DNA of 51,389 nucleotides from Acetatifactor muris (lineage in GTDB: Bacteria > Bacillota > Clostridia > Lachnospirales > Lachnospiraceae). Each line of letters begins with the position of its first letter. Position 1 is the first letter of the stretch. Location: NCBI GenBank assembly GCA_023664365.1, contig JAMPFR010000018.1:1-51389 (forward strand). The letters are read 5' to 3'. The notes below the pieces were generated by a model. The model was not told the origin of the DNA, ran no database searches, and saw only the letters and a program-made list of their open reading frames with translations. Shown in pieces: positions 1-8,990 of the stretch. Made by a program: the position numbers and the translations under genes.

Positions 1-47
1 AAAAAGTAGCATTTGCCCTTTTCTGTAAGAGTAAATGCCACTTTTTT
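1..47 (-). terminator. Rho-independent terminator of the five-gene defence operon
   Basis: The arms AAAAAGT-A-GCATTT and AAATGC-C-ACTTTTT form a hairpin with one mismatch. Read on the minus strand it ends in a T run, and it lies about 75 bases beyond the stop of the last operon gene. Because both flanks are A/T runs it could also stop transcription arriving from the other direction. Bases 48-120 hold nothing else I can identify. Confidence 0.75.
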
Positions 48-120
48 ATCAGCCGTTTTCAAAGTGGAAATAAACTTTTCACTTCAGCCAACGCATTTAA
101 TCGTCTGCAAATATGCTTTT

Positions 121-1740
121 TCAAGCGTCTGTTTTTGAAAAACTATCGTCTTTCATAATAGAATGAATCTGGCCTAAATATTCTTCCACAAATTGAACGG
201 ATTTACCTCCATACCTTAACTCATCACTTTCCAATTGCTTTCCGAATTCTTTTTCTGCCAATTCTTCATCACTCAAATATCCGTCTAATATATCCAGAAA
301 TTCATCCATATTCTTTGTGTATTCCTGTACGTCATCCCCCTCCATGTTACTATTTTTTTCTTTTAACATTTGAATCGTCATATTTCTTTCTTTTAAGAAA
401 TGGGAAATCAGCCAAATCGGATTATTCGACAAATTAGTTTGCAGGGATATATTCGGCAGATACTTCTGATAACACAGATATCCGCATACTTTTTCCAGAT
501 CCTCCGCCCTTTTTTGCACTGCGTGATAATCGTCAGGTATAACTTCTATCTGCTTGTAATAGTCAAAATCCAAGTAAATCTCCAATTCATTTTTGTCTCT
601 GTCAAACACTAATTTCAGATCATTACATAGACTCACATAATTTACTTTTTTGTTCACTATATCTGTTATCTTTTCATACTTTAAGCCACATTTGCAACTG
701 TACTCCCTTCCGTTCGGTTTTATGATACTTCCGCAGTTTGAACATTTCAAATAATTATGTTTTTCATTAATTACCAACAGGAAACGCTCCCATTCCTGAA
801 GATCATCGCACAGCCGAACCATATAAGACAACGGATCCTGCTCAAATATCATATAATCGTTTTCCAACCAATCGGTATGCCGAAAAATAGCCAAAGCAGA
901 TATTTCTACCATACATCTCTCCGAATTGTTCAAAGAAAAAATACTGCCGGCCGAATAAAAATTCAACAGAAAACTGATGGCCGATAGACAACCATGATCA
1001 TTTCTATCATATTTCGCTTCAATTTGATCCTCTTTTACCAATTGAAATAAAAGACTTTCTGCTAAGGCTGCCTTTATTTCTGTAAATGTAGTTTTTATAT
1101 GCGAAGATATAATCTTATAAAAGGGCGCATACTGATGAATCTGCTTTGCTTTACGCAAAAAATAATCCAAGGGATAACCAATGTCATGAAACATCGCACT
1201 GATAAAATAACTTTTATATAAAATCCGTTTTATTTCCTCCTTGTCTCTGCCAACCTGCGTTTTTATATACCGCGCCACAAAGTAATCCGAGGCGGAAATA
1301 CACTCCGTCATAGCATCTAAAAGACCATATTCCAGCATAAGAAGCGATCCCAAATAGGTATTACGGTATTGATGTTTGTAATGTTCGCGAATTCTTTTCG
1401 GCATCCCGGTTCTGGCATCATATTCCAAAAAAATATCATTCTCCAGCGAACCGTAATTATTTATCAGCAAACGCTCAATCCCCGGAATGCAATAATACTT
1501 TTGAAAAATACACAGGATATCGTCTGCCACGCAAAGTTCATTGCAGACTTCCCTGTCCGAATAGAAAGCTCTCCTTGTTTCATAAAGCTGTTCGAAATTA
1601 TAAAATGTCAAGCTTTTCTGCCAACTGTTTTCTTCTGAATTTTCAGCTTTCCTTGAGTTGAGAAAATCCAGCTTTCCTTCCAACAGACTGTGAAAATAAT
1701 CATACATTCCCTCATCATTTACAATCTTTTCTTCTTTCAT
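121..1740 (-). CDS. HD-domain phosphohydrolase-like protein with zinc ribbon; last gene of the five-gene operon
   Basis: This is a 539-residue protein. The full metal-binding pattern of an HD phosphohydrolase is visible: H123, H185-D186 in 'FHDIGYP', D248-H249, H288 in 'FRHTDW' and D312/D313 in 'RLCDDLQEW'. HD proteins hydrolyse phosphoester bonds, commonly in nucleotides or cyclic nucleotides; the substrate here cannot be read from sequence. A zinc-ribbon-like cluster follows (C333, C336, C349, C351), then about 180 residues without a recognisable domain. The start is preceded by AAAGGAAGG about 6 bases upstream. It lies 30 bases after the ParA-like gene. Its place at the end of an ATPase operon suggests an effector such as a nucleotide- or nucleic-acid-degrading enzyme. 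That role is inference. Confidence 0.75.
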   Translation of the reverse strand: MKEEKIVNDEGMYDYFHSLLEGKLDFLNSRKAENSEENSWQKSLTFYNFEQLYETRRAFYSDREVCNELCVADDILCIFQKYYCIPGIERLLINNYGSLENDIFLEYDARTGMPKRIREHYKHQYRNTYLGSLLMLEYGLLDAMTECISASDYFVARYIKTQVGRDKEEIKRILYKSYFISAMFHDIGYPLDYFLRKAKQIHQYAPFYKIISSHIKTTFTEIKAALAESLLFQLVKEDQIEAKYDRNDHGCLSAISFLLNFYSAGSIFSLNNSERCMVEISALAIFRHTDWLENDYMIFEQDPLSYMVRLCDDLQEWERFLLVINEKHNYLKCSNCGSIIKPNGREYSCKCGLKYEKITDIVNKKVNYVSLCNDLKLVFDRDKNELEIYLDFDYYKQIEVIPDDYHAVQKRAEDLEKVCGYLCYQKYLPNISLQTNLSNNPIWLISHFLKERNMTIQMLKEKNSNMEGDDVQEYTKNMDEFLDILDGYLSDEELAEKEFGKQLESDELRYGGKSVQFVEEYLGQIHSIMKDDSFSKTDA

Positions 1741-1770
1741 TTACCTTCCTTTCAACTTCTGCCATACTCT

Positions 1771-2661
1771 TCATCCCTCTTTTTGAGGCCATGAGTCATA
1801 AGCATCCAACCTGTTACTTAATTTAGCTTCATTCAGTATAATGCTTCCCCTCAGAAGATCTTCACTATATTTTTTGTAAAGAATATTGAATGAATGCACC
1901 TTTAGCGCCCGAGTAACATACTTTAAAATCTTCTCCCGCCTGAAAATAAAGGTTGGCTTGGTTTCTTCCTCTGCCCTCCTTGCCATTCCTTCACAATCAA
2001 ACAAATCATTTAAAAGCACCGTAATCGTCCTGTTATGCTGCCGTAAATAAGCGCTGTATTCGTTTATATTATCCACTGTCTTTCTGATATGCGATGCATC
2101 TGGCGTAGTGACATAAATTTCTTCTACCACTGTATTCCTTCTTTTATTTTTTTCTATTGTATATAATTCGTCCAAAATACTCTGCTCCACATAAGATATG
2201 CCCGGTGCACAGTCAAGCACAATCAGGGTCGTTTCTCCACACTGCATAATTTGATTAATCAGTGTCATTACCTTATTGCGAAAGATTCCTCCTTCCACAT
2301 TCGGATGCGCCCGAAGCCGATCCTGTCCCTCATAAGATTGCTTTATTCTTGACAGGGGATTCAAAACGGCTGCATAAAAGCGATTTCCCTCCTCATCCTG
2401 CTGAACCAGCTGTACCTTTTTAGACAATTTGAGGTTTGTCTCTTCTATGTCATTATAATAGTTCTGCCCCTTCTGATGGCTAATTGAAAGAGTATAATCC
2501 ACCCCCGTCCCCAATACATCCATATCAACATAATAAACGCTGCGATATCTCTTTTCCCTATACTCCGTTATACACCGACATAGGGCCGCTGTTGTCTTGC
2601 CTGCCCCTCCCTTGAATGAATTGATCATCACTATCCGATTCGGACTTCCTCCCTCTGTCAT
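1771..2661 (-). CDS. ParA/MinD-like (SIMIBI class) ATPase
   Basis: This 296-residue protein has a deviant Walker A motif, K17-GGAGK-T23-T24, the signature lysine form of the ParA/MinD/Soj family. It also has a 'VDMD' Walker A' segment (D46, D48) and a Walker B-like 'LIVLDCAPG' (D150). These proteins dimerise on ATP and switch partner proteins on DNA or membranes. No ParB-like gene or centromere-like repeat array is nearby, so plasmid or chromosome partition is unlikely. The start lies 1 base after the stop of the upstream gene, with a GGATAGGAGAG ribosome binding site inside that gene. Its co-transcription with the unknown large proteins and the HD protein suggests it is a regulatory motor of the system. 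Family call firm; role inferred. Confidence 0.85.
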   Translation of the reverse strand: MTEGGSPNRIVMINSFKGGAGKTTAALCRCITEYREKRYRSVYYVDMDVLGTGVDYTLSISHQKGQNYYNDIEETNLKLSKKVQLVQQDEEGNRFYAAVLNPLSRIKQSYEGQDRLRAHPNVEGGIFRNKVMTLINQIMQCGETTLIVLDCAPGISYVEQSILDELYTIEKNKRRNTVVEEIYVTTPDASHIRKTVDNINEYSAYLRQHNRTITVLLNDLFDCEGMARRAEEETKPTFIFRREKILKYVTRALKVHSFNILYKKYSEDLLRGSIILNEAKLSNRLDAYDSWPQKEG

Positions 2662-2662
2662 T

Positions 2663-5614
2663 TCACTCTCCTATCCTTTCGCATAAGCTTTCGTACAAAC
2701 CTTCCATTTTTATCCTTATCTGTTCATCTACAAGCTTTGTTTCTTCCGTTACTCGCAGAACTCCGGACAACATATCCTTTTTATAATATTCGCGAAATCT
2801 TGTAACAAAACTTCCATCCAACTCTTTTATTTCCTCAAAAAATTCCAGCATATCCAGCAATTCCATAATATCGGTATTTTTATAGAAAGAGCTTTCCTTC
2901 CGTTCCTGTATACCTTTTTCTACGGTGACTTCCAGATCTTCCGCCCCATATATGCTAAGCTGATGCAGCATTAGTGCCATGGTATAGTCCTCCACCGTTC
3001 CATACAATTCATTGATCAAAATTTCCCTGAATTTTCCTGCCAAATACCCTCTGTCTGCAAACGCATACTTCAGCGTCTCTTCCGCAAACATCTGGCATCT
3101 TCCCAATTCCTCATCTGTCAAATCCGCGTCCTTTACAACCATTATGCACTGAAAACAAAGCCTCCGTTCCGCATAAGACATCTGCAGAATAATTTCCTGT
3201 ATATTTTCCAATTCCAACAGTCGGCTGCAAATATTTTCTTCCCCGGAAAGTTCATCCAATACCATGCTCAGAGAAATCTGAATCGTTCCATTGCCCTGTT
3301 CCTTCAATTTCTGCCTGCTGTTCTGCTGTGAAAATGTCAAAATCACACTTTCATTTCCGCTTGCCCTGCTCTTTTTGACACAATAATTATTTTCCCAGTA
3401 AATATGACGCAGCAGATTCTCATTTGCGCTGATAATAACTGCTTCAAAATGTGGATCTTCTTTTACTTTATCGCTGATTTCCTTTACCCTTCGCAGATTC
3501 AGTTCCTGACTGCTCCACTTTGAAAGACTGACCTCACCTCCGTTCTGTATATGCTGCAAGGTATCCCATAAAAGTTCAACATAATTTTTCTCCTGAAAGA
3601 AAATATCCAGCTGCCTTTCAACATTAAACTCTTCCAGTTCCCTTTTTACTTCATTCGGATTATCCGTATACCGAACCATCTTCCGCGCATTATAAATTAC
3701 TCCTGTATCAGCAAAAAATATAATATCGCAGTTCTCCATCAGACCGCTGAGTTCCAGTTCGTTACTATCCTTCCTATAATGCCCTTGTATAAACCGGAAG
3801 TAAACATTTTCCACTTCCATGCCCAAATCATACAATTTGCTAAGTTCGCGCTTCAGTTCTCTTTCTTTGAGACTGACAATGTTAATCGTTATCCTGGATA
3901 TAAGATATTCATTGGCATTCATTATCTTTTGCAATTTCCCCAGCAAAAAAGATATACCGCGAAAATCATCCAAATCCACAATGCAGACCACCAGTTCCCC
4001 CAGATACGGATTCAACCTCAAATATTCTTCAATGATACCGTTAAACAGTCTAAAGTTCACCGGCGAATTCGATACTCGGCTTTCCTTTTCATAAAAGGTT
4101 ATCTTTCCCGGCGTTTCCAGACAGGAATAGTCCAACTGATACAGTTTACCCTTTTTTTGCAGAAATCTAATCGGAAACCATAATCTCTCCTGATTCACCA
4201 TATAAGAAGGGATATCTGATAATATATTCAGCCCGCCCGTCTCCCTGCATGCCGCTTCATATAATCTGTTCAACCGAAGAAAATACATACCCGCCGCCGG
4301 GTGATAAAACGGCATCTCAACATACCCCTCCCGAACCTTGCAAAACAATGTCTGCAGTTCCTCAATCAGTCCCGAACCATTACATACCTGGTTCATTGCC
4401 TCATCAGCCAGCAGCCATCCCAAGATTCTAAAATAATCCGATATGAATTTTTTCTGATTTTCACAATATTGAAAAAGTTTAACCGGCGTAATCTTTTGAA
4501 AATCCCCCCTCTCCAACGAACGATTATATTCTTCCAGCAACTCTGTCATCCACTCTTTCCACTTTACCTTTTTACCTGCCAGAATAGCATAATCATCTAT
4601 CAGCCCGCAAAGCCTTTCAATTTGCTTTCTTCCCTCAATGAGATCCTCGTCACTCGCAGAGAAAATATTATATGCTTCCTCAAAATATCCGCTCCCCTCA
4701 GATGATTCGGTTTCCGCGTTATTATCATCATCCGAATTTTCCTTCTCTGCCGCTTGAATTTCCTTCTCTGCCGCTTGAATATCCTCATACTCTTCCTTCA
4801 GATACATATCATAAGAATATCTGTATACTTTCTCCTCTTCCTGCTCCTTTTTCTGATTTTTCTCCGTCGGCTTTTTATACCGAAAATATTTTTCAATATC
4901 CTTATATTCAACACTCTTAAGCAGGCTTTCAATATCGTCCTTTGCCAGTGCCGACACCAGCCTTTTTCGCAGAGAATCCTCCAGTTTTTCATCCTCTAAC
5001 GCTTTCTCCAGCCTGCGGCGGACAAAGTCAGGTCTGGAATACTGAATCTGTCTCCTCAACAGGCCTTTCTTGGGATAGTCCCCTTTCGTCCTCCATACTC
5101 CGAAGCGATTTACCTCATCGTTCAGCTTTTCCCAGGAAATCTTTCCCTTTTCACTATCACACTGTACGCAATCTCCTACATAATCAATCAATTCCTTTAT
5201 TTCCATGGGTATATATTGAATCAATGTGTTCACATACTCTTTTAAATCTATTTTAACTCCATCTTCCAATCGAAAGACATTCGCCAGCAGTTTCCACAAA
5301 AGTTCTTTATCCTCAGGAATAATTGCACATTCCACAAAATCTTTAAGAGAGTCAATCCGCCTGACCGAATCACTACAGAGCAATACTATTTTTCTAAGTC
5401 CTTCACTGTTTCTGCAACGCACGGCTTCAGAATAGTCCGCCTGATCCACGCGTACCAGACAGCATCCTTTAACCTGAGGTATATCCGCGTCCTGCAGCAT
5501 TTCAGGCCCTATATCGTTAATTGCCAGAAACGCTTCTTCTTTTCCTTCCGTCAGAACCAGAATATACTGTTTAAGATACTCTGCAACAAGTTGAAATACT
5601 TTTTCCTCTTTCAT
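2663..5614 (-). CDS. Large protein of unknown function, core of the defence operon
   Basis: The start is placed at 5614, giving 983 residues, because ATG there overlaps the upstream TGA as ATGA. A start at 5686 is possible but would extend 76 bases into the upstream gene. I recognise no domain, no Walker A and no membrane segment. A highly charged, coiled-coil-like stretch lies around residues 250-310 (KNQKKEQEEEK and the repeat IQAAEKE), encoded in part by a 21-base tandem duplication. The C-terminal half is leucine- and glutamate-rich. It is the largest product of the operon and is likely a scaffold or sensor. A distant relation to the N-terminal part of DptH-type restriction proteins crossed my mind but cannot be supported here. 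Confidence 0.8.
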   Translation of the reverse strand: MKEEKVFQLVAEYLKQYILVLTEGKEEAFLAINDIGPEMLQDADIPQVKGCCLVRVDQADYSEAVRCRNSEGLRKIVLLCSDSVRRIDSLKDFVECAIIPEDKELLWKLLANVFRLEDGVKIDLKEYVNTLIQYIPMEIKELIDYVGDCVQCDSEKGKISWEKLNDEVNRFGVWRTKGDYPKKGLLRRQIQYSRPDFVRRRLEKALEDEKLEDSLRKRLVSALAKDDIESLLKSVEYKDIEKYFRYKKPTEKNQKKEQEEEKVYRYSYDMYLKEEYEDIQAAEKEIQAAEKENSDDDNNAETESSEGSGYFEEAYNIFSASDEDLIEGRKQIERLCGLIDDYAILAGKKVKWKEWMTELLEEYNRSLERGDFQKITPVKLFQYCENQKKFISDYFRILGWLLADEAMNQVCNGSGLIEELQTLFCKVREGYVEMPFYHPAAGMYFLRLNRLYEAACRETGGLNILSDIPSYMVNQERLWFPIRFLQKKGKLYQLDYSCLETPGKITFYEKESRVSNSPVNFRLFNGIIEEYLRLNPYLGELVVCIVDLDDFRGISFLLGKLQKIMNANEYLISRITINIVSLKERELKRELSKLYDLGMEVENVYFRFIQGHYRKDSNELELSGLMENCDIIFFADTGVIYNARKMVRYTDNPNEVKRELEEFNVERQLDIFFQEKNYVELLWDTLQHIQNGGEVSLSKWSSQELNLRRVKEISDKVKEDPHFEAVIISANENLLRHIYWENNYCVKKSRASGNESVILTFSQQNSRQKLKEQGNGTIQISLSMVLDELSGEENICSRLLELENIQEIILQMSYAERRLCFQCIMVVKDADLTDEELGRCQMFAEETLKYAFADRGYLAGKFREILINELYGTVEDYTMALMLHQLSIYGAEDLEVTVEKGIQERKESSFYKNTDIMELLDMLEFFEEIKELDGSFVTRFREYYKKDMLSGVLRVTEETKLVDEQIRIKMEGLYESLCERIGE
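4738..4779. repeat. 21-base perfect tandem duplication inside the 983-residue gene
   Basis: Two identical copies of TTTCCTTCTCTGCCGCTTGA plus one A lie head to tail at 4738-4758 and 4759-4779. They encode the doubled peptide EIQAAEK in the charged region. The unit length keeps the frame, so copy number could vary without inactivating the gene. Confidence 0.9.
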
Positions 5615-7170
5615 AGCAATCTGAACTCTCCCTTTGTCTCCGGCAATGTAACAATATACCCGCTGTCCGACAGCCTCACCAGACAATTAACACTGTCCAG
5701 TGTGTCCAAAAAAGCCTCTTCATTTTTTCCGAATTCCTGTTGCGTTACACGCACCTGATACTTCTTAAGCAGTTTATCGGTTTTCTTGTTTTTTCGGAGA
5801 TTGATTCCATAGCTCGTCTCCAGGAACTGCATAAATCCGTCTAAAAAGTCATAGGGCAAGTCCTTTTTTGCAAGATAAAGTCTTACAAGAAATGCTGTCA
5901 GTTCCCCGGACATGGCAAAATATTTAAATTTTGAGCGTGTCGGCGGATATACAAAGCCTATTTCTTTGCCGCTGCTTTGCAGCACACTGAAAATTCTTTT
6001 CTGGTTTGTTCCTGATATTTTCCCTGTCAATTGCAGGTAATATTCAACGAAATCTGCTATGGACAAATCCACATATTTCCCCGGTTCCAAGCCAAAAACA
6101 TTCTCCGCTTTTTGATATAGCTTGCTGTCATTCTTATACTTGGCGTCCAAAAAACGGTTTGCAAAATCCATCAGTTTCAAGTCATTGACACAAATTATTC
6201 CCTGTTTGTTAGAAACCCTTACAGAATCAATACGTTTCTGGGCTATCGATTCTTCCTGCTTTTCCCCGGTTTCACCTCCATGTATATCTGTTTCGCTGCC
6301 ATTTTTATCGGGATCCTCTCCGCCGTTTTGAGACGCCCCTTTCATTCTGTCCGCATAAAACTTAGCCAGCAAATTTGAAAAATCATCACGAAATGACTGG
6401 TAATTGGAAATACAGGCACGATGCAGTCCCCCTTCGTTCAAGCTGTTGCTGGTAGAGCCTTTACATAATAGAACAGGAGATTCCCTTACTCTGTTCACAA
6501 AAAACAGCACGACATAAAACGTCAGAAACACCGCCAAATCATCCAGTCTTTTATAGAAGTCCTGACTTATAAAATTATGATGTGTCAGCAGTATATTTAT
6601 ATCCTCATTAAACTGTCTGCTTAACACCCTGAAAAAAGAAATCTGCTTCAGATCCTCAAAACCGGAGGAACTATTTACCCTGCTGTCCCGTTTTTCGCCA
6701 TTTTCACAGAACCGGCTGACAATATTATAGATGCCTGTGGTATCTCCGTATAAATATTCATACAGCTTTCTCTGCATCTGTTCAGCATTCGAACGGTTTG
6801 ATTTATTACCGCAGGAAACCATATGATACAGCAAATGCCGTAAATTGATATTGGCGCTTCCCAACATATCCAGTGAAATCGGCATATATATTTTATCCTG
6901 CCCGCTTTTTATGCCTGACAGCAGCTCTCTTCCCGTAAAATATCGGAAAAACTCCTCAAAAGACCTTTTCAGGTCGTTTACGGCTTCCGGATCACTCTCC
7001 TGACAAACCAGTTTCTTTGAACGGCAAAACATCTCAAAACTGTAAGAATCCTCCTCATGCTTTCTGCTTTCGAAAAAATCTGACAGAAAGTTGTTTAAGA
7101 GAAGATATTTCGGCGTCTCCGGAGCGGAGACACCTACATGGGCCGCCAATGCATCTGTTTTTGAACTCAT
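5611..7170 (-). CDS. Protein of unknown function, second gene of the defence operon
   Basis: This 519-residue protein overlaps its neighbours by 4 bases (ATGA) at both ends, which implies translational coupling and a fixed stoichiometry. The N-terminal half is helical and contains an aromatic, hydrophobic stretch 'AVFLTFYVVLFFVNRV' near residue 220 that is more likely buried helix than membrane. A low-complexity linker rich in G, E, D and N lies around residues 275-305. The last 60 residues ('LDSVNCLVRLSDSGYIVTL') resemble a winged-helix ending but no fold can be assigned. Its size and position after a P-loop NTPase are reminiscent of DptG following DptF in phosphorothioation-dependent restriction loci. 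That comparison is from memory and unverified. Confidence 0.8.
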   Translation of the reverse strand: MSSKTDALAAHVGVSAPETPKYLLLNNFLSDFFESRKHEEDSYSFEMFCRSKKLVCQESDPEAVNDLKRSFEEFFRYFTGRELLSGIKSGQDKIYMPISLDMLGSANINLRHLLYHMVSCGNKSNRSNAEQMQRKLYEYLYGDTTGIYNIVSRFCENGEKRDSRVNSSSGFEDLKQISFFRVLSRQFNEDINILLTHHNFISQDFYKRLDDLAVFLTFYVVLFFVNRVRESPVLLCKGSTSNSLNEGGLHRACISNYQSFRDDFSNLLAKFYADRMKGASQNGGEDPDKNGSETDIHGGETGEKQEESIAQKRIDSVRVSNKQGIICVNDLKLMDFANRFLDAKYKNDSKLYQKAENVFGLEPGKYVDLSIADFVEYYLQLTGKISGTNQKRIFSVLQSSGKEIGFVYPPTRSKFKYFAMSGELTAFLVRLYLAKKDLPYDFLDGFMQFLETSYGINLRKNKKTDKLLKKYQVRVTQQEFGKNEEAFLDTLDSVNCLVRLSDSGYIVTLPETKGEFRLL

Positions 7171-8735
7171 GCTTCCGACTCCTTTTCAATCATTACCATA
7201 CTGCGGTTTCCAAACAGCATACTATTTTGCTCGATTAACTCCAAATTGAAATTCGTAAACCGCTTTTTCTTTTTCTCATCAAATCTGATATGCGCTTTCC
7301 TATATGTTTCCGGCATAGAACGCAATACTTTTCTGTAAAATGTATTCACCGTATATTCCTGAATAGAAACACCATTCCTATCAGTATGATAATCATCCGC
7401 AGAAAACATAAGAAACCTGAATAACGGATAATTTATCAGCATCTTTATCTCCTGTAATTTTGATTCCGTTTCACCCGGATATACATAGCTGAGATAAAAA
7501 CAATTTTCTGTTCCCGCAGAAAGTTCTTCCTTCCCCCGGTGCTGCAGATCCAAGTCATATCTTTTCCAAATTGTCTCCATGCTGCTGTCAATATCAAATT
7601 CCGTCTGAATACTTCCGTCAAATATACTGGGGGTATCGGCGACCGTCATTTTCAGATTTGTATTTCCCGCCCGGGTAATTTTGCTCAACCCGAGCTTCAG
7701 CTTCACCAAATTTTCATCTTCGCTATCCATTGTACTGAAAAAATACGGTTCCCTGCCATTGATGATATCCAAGACGGCTCGGTATTCCTTTATGTAATCC
7801 ACATACAAAAGCTCATACCTTTCGTCGGCATCGATCTCCGATTCAAAGAAAAGTCTTCTTTTCTCCGCCATGCAGTCTTCCCGGCTACTGTATTGCATAC
7901 CCGTATTTCTACTTCTTTTTTTCGCCGGATCCATGCTGTAAAACTTCTTTAATTGAAAATTCGTTGTAACGGCAAATATTTGATAATAATGAGGAATGGT
8001 TTGCCTGCCCGCCGCCTTACAGCTTTCGCAATCCTGCCCAAAAGTCACCATATAGGACAACAGAGATAAAAGCTCTCGAAAGGTAATGTGGCCTCCTGTC
8101 AGATAAACAGCATCACACAAGACTCTCAGCCCTTCCATCCCCTTATCCAACATAGCTATAATGTTCTTTCTGTATACACAATCTCCTTTAAAGGGGCAGG
8201 AAACATCCTCACACTCGCATTCCCTGTCAAAGGATAAAAACGCGCTTACAATATTCTGAAATAAAATCTTATCTGCCGCAAGATTTCTTCTTTCAAAATT
8301 TATGATATGCACATCTTCTCTTCCGCTTCTGATTTTTTTGAGTAACTCGGGATGCATCCGCAAAACTATTTTTGTAAAAATTCCGATATTGGCAGCAATT
8401 ATGTATTTTTTCCCATTCTCCCCCCCCAGAATTCTGTTTATTGCATCTATTAACTCATCCTTTTTCGCATCATTGATTTCCGAAAAATCCATGCATACTT
8501 CGAAATCATTCTTCTTTAACGGCTCTGCCAGATTACGCAGCAACCGTGTTTTACCGTCTCCTGCTTCACCCGTTAATAAAATAAATTTGACTTCCGAAAG
8601 CTTTTCCCTGACCTCCGCCTCCTCCGGCAGCGTTATATTAAAACTATCCATATTCCGCTCATCCATCATAAACGAATGTCCTTCATAGCTCCCACAGTAT
8701 TTAACAAGATTCTGAACCTTCTCTTTTATGTTCAT
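7167..8735 (-). CDS. P-loop NTPase with zinc-binding cysteine cluster, first gene of the defence operon
   Basis: This 522-residue protein has a clear Walker A motif (residues 56-63, GEAGDGKT) followed by an AAA/STAND-like layout: 'YIIAANIGIF' near 111-120 as a sensor-type strand, then a cysteine cluster C173-x-C175-x4-C180-x5-C186 likely to bind zinc. A second CxxC pair (C236, C239) follows. The C-terminal 250 residues have no recognised domain. Length, the 'GDGKT' loop and the order of elements recall DptF of phosphorothioation-dependent restriction, but no dnd modification genes are present. An in-frame run of eight G (8420-8427) encodes 'LGGE'. It opens the operon and has its own promoter. 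A nucleic-acid or phage-protein sensor is a reasonable guess. Confidence 0.85.
   Translation of the reverse strand: MNIKEKVQNLVKYCGSYEGHSFMMDERNMDSFNITLPEEAEVREKLSEVKFILLTGEAGDGKTRLLRNLAEPLKKNDFEVCMDFSEINDAKKDELIDAINRILGGENGKKYIIAANIGIFTKIVLRMHPELLKKIRSGREDVHIINFERRNLAADKILFQNIVSAFLSFDRECECEDVSCPFKGDCVYRKNIIAMLDKGMEGLRVLCDAVYLTGGHITFRELLSLLSYMVTFGQDCESCKAAGRQTIPHYYQIFAVTTNFQLKKFYSMDPAKKRSRNTGMQYSSREDCMAEKRRLFFESEIDADERYELLYVDYIKEYRAVLDIINGREPYFFSTMDSEDENLVKLKLGLSKITRAGNTNLKMTVADTPSIFDGSIQTEFDIDSSMETIWKRYDLDLQHRGKEELSAGTENCFYLSYVYPGETESKLQEIKMLINYPLFRFLMFSADDYHTDRNGVSIQEYTVNTFYRKVLRSMPETYRKAHIRFDEKKKKRFTNFNLELIEQNSMLFGNRSMVMIEKESEA
8420..8427. repeat. Eight-base C homopolymer within the lead ATPase gene
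   Basis: Eight consecutive C on the plus strand (G in the coding strand) fall within codons 103-106, just after the Walker A region. The frame is intact as given. Gain or loss of one base would truncate the protein to little more than its P-loop. Confidence 0.8.
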
Positions 8736-8806
8736 TTACATCTTCCTCTGTCTGATTCCATACACACCTGTAGTCTGTTGCTTTTACAAATTGACTTTAC
8801 AACACA

Positions 8807-8835
8807 ATTATATCTAATTATATTGTAAAATACAA
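8807..8835 (-). promoter_or_regulatory. Sigma-A promoter of the five-gene operon
   Basis: Read on the minus strand: -35 TTGTAT (8830-8835), 17-base spacer, -10 TATAAT (8807-8812). It lies about 70 bases before the ATG of the lead ATPase. The spacer contains the candidate operator described separately. The rest of the intergenic region 8736-9079 is AT-rich; apart from the sites listed I see no gene or RNA in it. Confidence 0.75.
8815..8830 (+). promoter_or_regulatory. Candidate operator, copy 1 (TARTTATATTGTAARA)
   Basis: TAATTATATTGTAAAA sits between the -35 and -10 of the five-gene promoter. It matches 14 of 16 positions of a second copy at 9053-9068. The arm TTTACAA at 8796-8802 is an inverted match to TTGTAAA (8823-8829), so the site may be part of a larger imperfect palindrome. 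Likely bound by the adjacent helix-turn-helix protein; this is inference. Confidence 0.5.
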
Positions 8836-8990
8836 TGTATATTTTTAAGCTTGTCCGCACAATCTCAATTTCGGAGCATCCCCTCTGAAACGGTTCGGTA
8901 TATCGCAATGCATGGAATACACTTATTTATCTGCACGATATTCAACCCATTTAATTTTGAACCAAATAATCACAATTCGCAAATTATAAA

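Noticed and set aside
1771-2661. Plasmid partition locus
   Set aside because: Only a ParA-like ATPase is present; no ParB, parS repeats or replication gene in the window.
5615-5686. Upstream start at 5686 for the 983-residue protein
   Set aside because: It would overlap the previous gene by 76 bases, while ATG at 5614 forms the ATGA junction seen at the neighbouring gene pair.
121-8735. Identification as a DptFGH or BREX system
   Set aside because: Layout of the first two genes is reminiscent of DptF/DptG, but no dnd modification genes, HerA-type helicase, PglX/PglZ or BrxC-like proteins were recognised.
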